Notes under the pieces: model-generated
Database searches by the model: none
What the model saw: the letters and a program-made list of their open reading frames with translations, nothing else
What the model was told of the DNA's origin: nothing
Origin: Crateriforma sp964453205
Lineage (GTDB): Bacteria; Planctomycetota; Planctomycetia; Pirellulales; Pirellulaceae
DNA: 15,283 nt
NCBI GenBank assembly: GCA_964453205.1
Contig: CAYVRC010000146.1
Coordinates: 1-15,283, forward strand
Direction: 5' to 3'
Made by a program: the position numbers and the translations under genes
Part shown: positions 14,751-15,283 of the stretch, piece by piece
How the letters are laid out: each line of letters opens with the position of its first letter
Position numbering within the stretch: position 1 is the stretch's first letter

Positions 14751-15186
14751 GGTAACCCTCCTCACACACGCTGACAGATTGAAACCCCATCCGTACCAAC
14801 TTTTCCCCAACGATGTCGTCGTAAGGGCAAGTTCGGCTTTGGCAATACACCATCACGGGGACCGTGCGAGGGGTTTTTGCCAGGAACTGCTTCATGCTGG
14901 TTGCGGTCGCGTTGACCGGGAAATTGATCGACCGGGGCAATGTTGCATAGCTATGCGAAGCGATCGATCGTGCGTCGATCAGCAAAACCGAATCATCCAT
15001 CGTTGCTTCGCGTAAGCCGGTCAAAGTTGCCGTCTGCAATGCAACGGTCACATCGCCAGTCGACTTTCCGGAGTCGATCGTCCGTGCGACGTATGCTTTC
15101 CCACTTCCAAACATCAAGCTCGCGCTTAGCAGAACCGCCGAAACTCCGACAAGACTGCCAACGGCCACGCCTTTTGCATCGTTCAT
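14707..15186 (-). CDS. Membrane-anchored rhodanese-like protein (start uncertain, may extend past the window)
   Basis: A 159-residue protein from ATG 15186. Residues ~7-27 (VAVGSLVGVSAVLLSASLMF) form an N-terminal anchor or uncleaved signal, placing the rest in the periplasm. A single rhodanese domain follows: LLIDARS (68-74) is the typical early motif and VYCQSRTCPYDD (113-124) contains the active-site loop with catalytic-type Cys115 and a second Cys120. Such a CxxxxC loop could do sulfur transfer or thiol/disulfide exchange. The frame is open all the way to base 15283 with a TTG at 15222 and no stop, so the true start may be upstream or outside the window; ATG 15186 is preferred because it gives a short N-terminus before the anchor, though its Shine-Dalgarno (GGGTGG) is poor. 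The end overlaps the MauE-like gene by 44 bases; the two probably form a redox pair. Confidence 0.78.
   Translation of the reverse strand: MNDAKGVAVGSLVGVSAVLLSASLMFGSGKAYVARTIDSGKSTGDVTVALQTATLTGLREATMDDSVLLIDARSIASHSYATLPRSINFPVNATATSMKQFLAKTPRTVPVMVYCQSRTCPYDDIVGEKLVRMGFQSVSVCEEGYHEFRQRFDTADDGS
14756..14763 (-). promoter_or_regulatory. Strong Shine-Dalgarno for the MauE-like gene, nested in the rhodanese gene
   Basis: GAGGAGGG on the - strand, 5 bases before ATG 14750. It is the best ribosome binding site in the right-hand block and decides the start of the MauE-like protein. Being inside the coding end of the rhodanese gene, it suggests independent high-rate initiation on a shared transcript. 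Confidence 0.8.
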
Positions 15187-15283
15187 CCACCCATGGGCAA
15201 CACACGCCAGGATACGACGCAAACCCCAACTAGTGACGTCGGAACGAACCGAGGCGGCTTGATCGGGTGATGTTACCTGAACT

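Noticed and set aside
13904..14755. 283-codon + strand open frame opposite the glycosyltransferase and MauE-like genes
   Set aside because: Arg/Ser/Pro/Thr-rich shadow; the opposite strand carries unmistakable GT2 and MauE-like motifs.
1..15283. CRISPR array, tRNA, rRNA, transposase, phage genes or toxin-antitoxin pair
   Set aside because: None found: no spaced direct repeats, cloverleaf, DDE-type or integrase motifs were seen on either strand.

Overview
The window looks like chromosomal DNA from a planctomycete, probably of the Pirellulales (Rhodopirellula-like). Grounds: moderately high G+C; a DUF1559 pseudopilin-type protein with the H-X9-DG C-terminal motif; an MJ0042-like zinc ribbon; an N-terminal module of the kind found in planctomycete Ser/Thr kinases, fused to a PQQ-type propeller; and a 'TGGGCACTC..TGCCCG' palindrome that I recall as a dispersed repeat in such genomes. 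The taxon is inference; no rRNA or other marker is present.

Left block (1-12153, + strand). Eight genes read in one direction: a 5'-truncated alpha/alpha-toroid (prenyltransferase/squalene-cyclase-like) protein with HEAT-like C-terminus; a single-pass membrane protein with acidic linker; an ExbB/TolQ/MotA-type proton-channel subunit; ExbD; a second ExbD with an N-terminal zinc ribbon; a 1129-residue membrane-anchored PQQ-propeller protein; an exported SBP_bac_5-like protein with a helical-repeat N-terminus; and an exported 589-residue protein of unknown function. Four junctions are very tight: ATGA overlaps at 3199, 7955 and 10384, and one base between the ExbDs. Genes three to eight therefore look like one operon, probably with genes one and two. 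The likely theme is a proton-motive-force-driven inner-membrane motor (ExbB plus two ExbDs) serving a set of envelope proteins with large periplasmic domains. Substrate and purpose are not visible.

Boundary (12154-12294). Two converging transcription units meet here. The gap holds a small hairpin and a 56-bp imperfect palindrome that could terminate both.

Right block (12295-15283, - strand). In transcription order: a membrane-anchored rhodanese (start uncertain, frame open to the window edge), a MauE/DoxX-like membrane protein with a CGCFG motif, a GT2 glycosyltransferase, a DUF1559 pseudopilin interrupted near its end by an in-frame TGA, and a small basic protein with a cold-shock-like OB-fold. 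Rhodanese, MauE-like and GT2 genes overlap or abut and are probably co-transcribed. Rhodanese plus MauE-like suggests periplasmic thiol/sulfur redox chemistry.

The most notable points are the zinc-ribbon ExbD fusion within the dual-ExbD envelope operon, and the nonsense codon that cuts the conserved C-terminus off the DUF1559 protein. No tRNA, rRNA, CRISPR array or transposase was seen.
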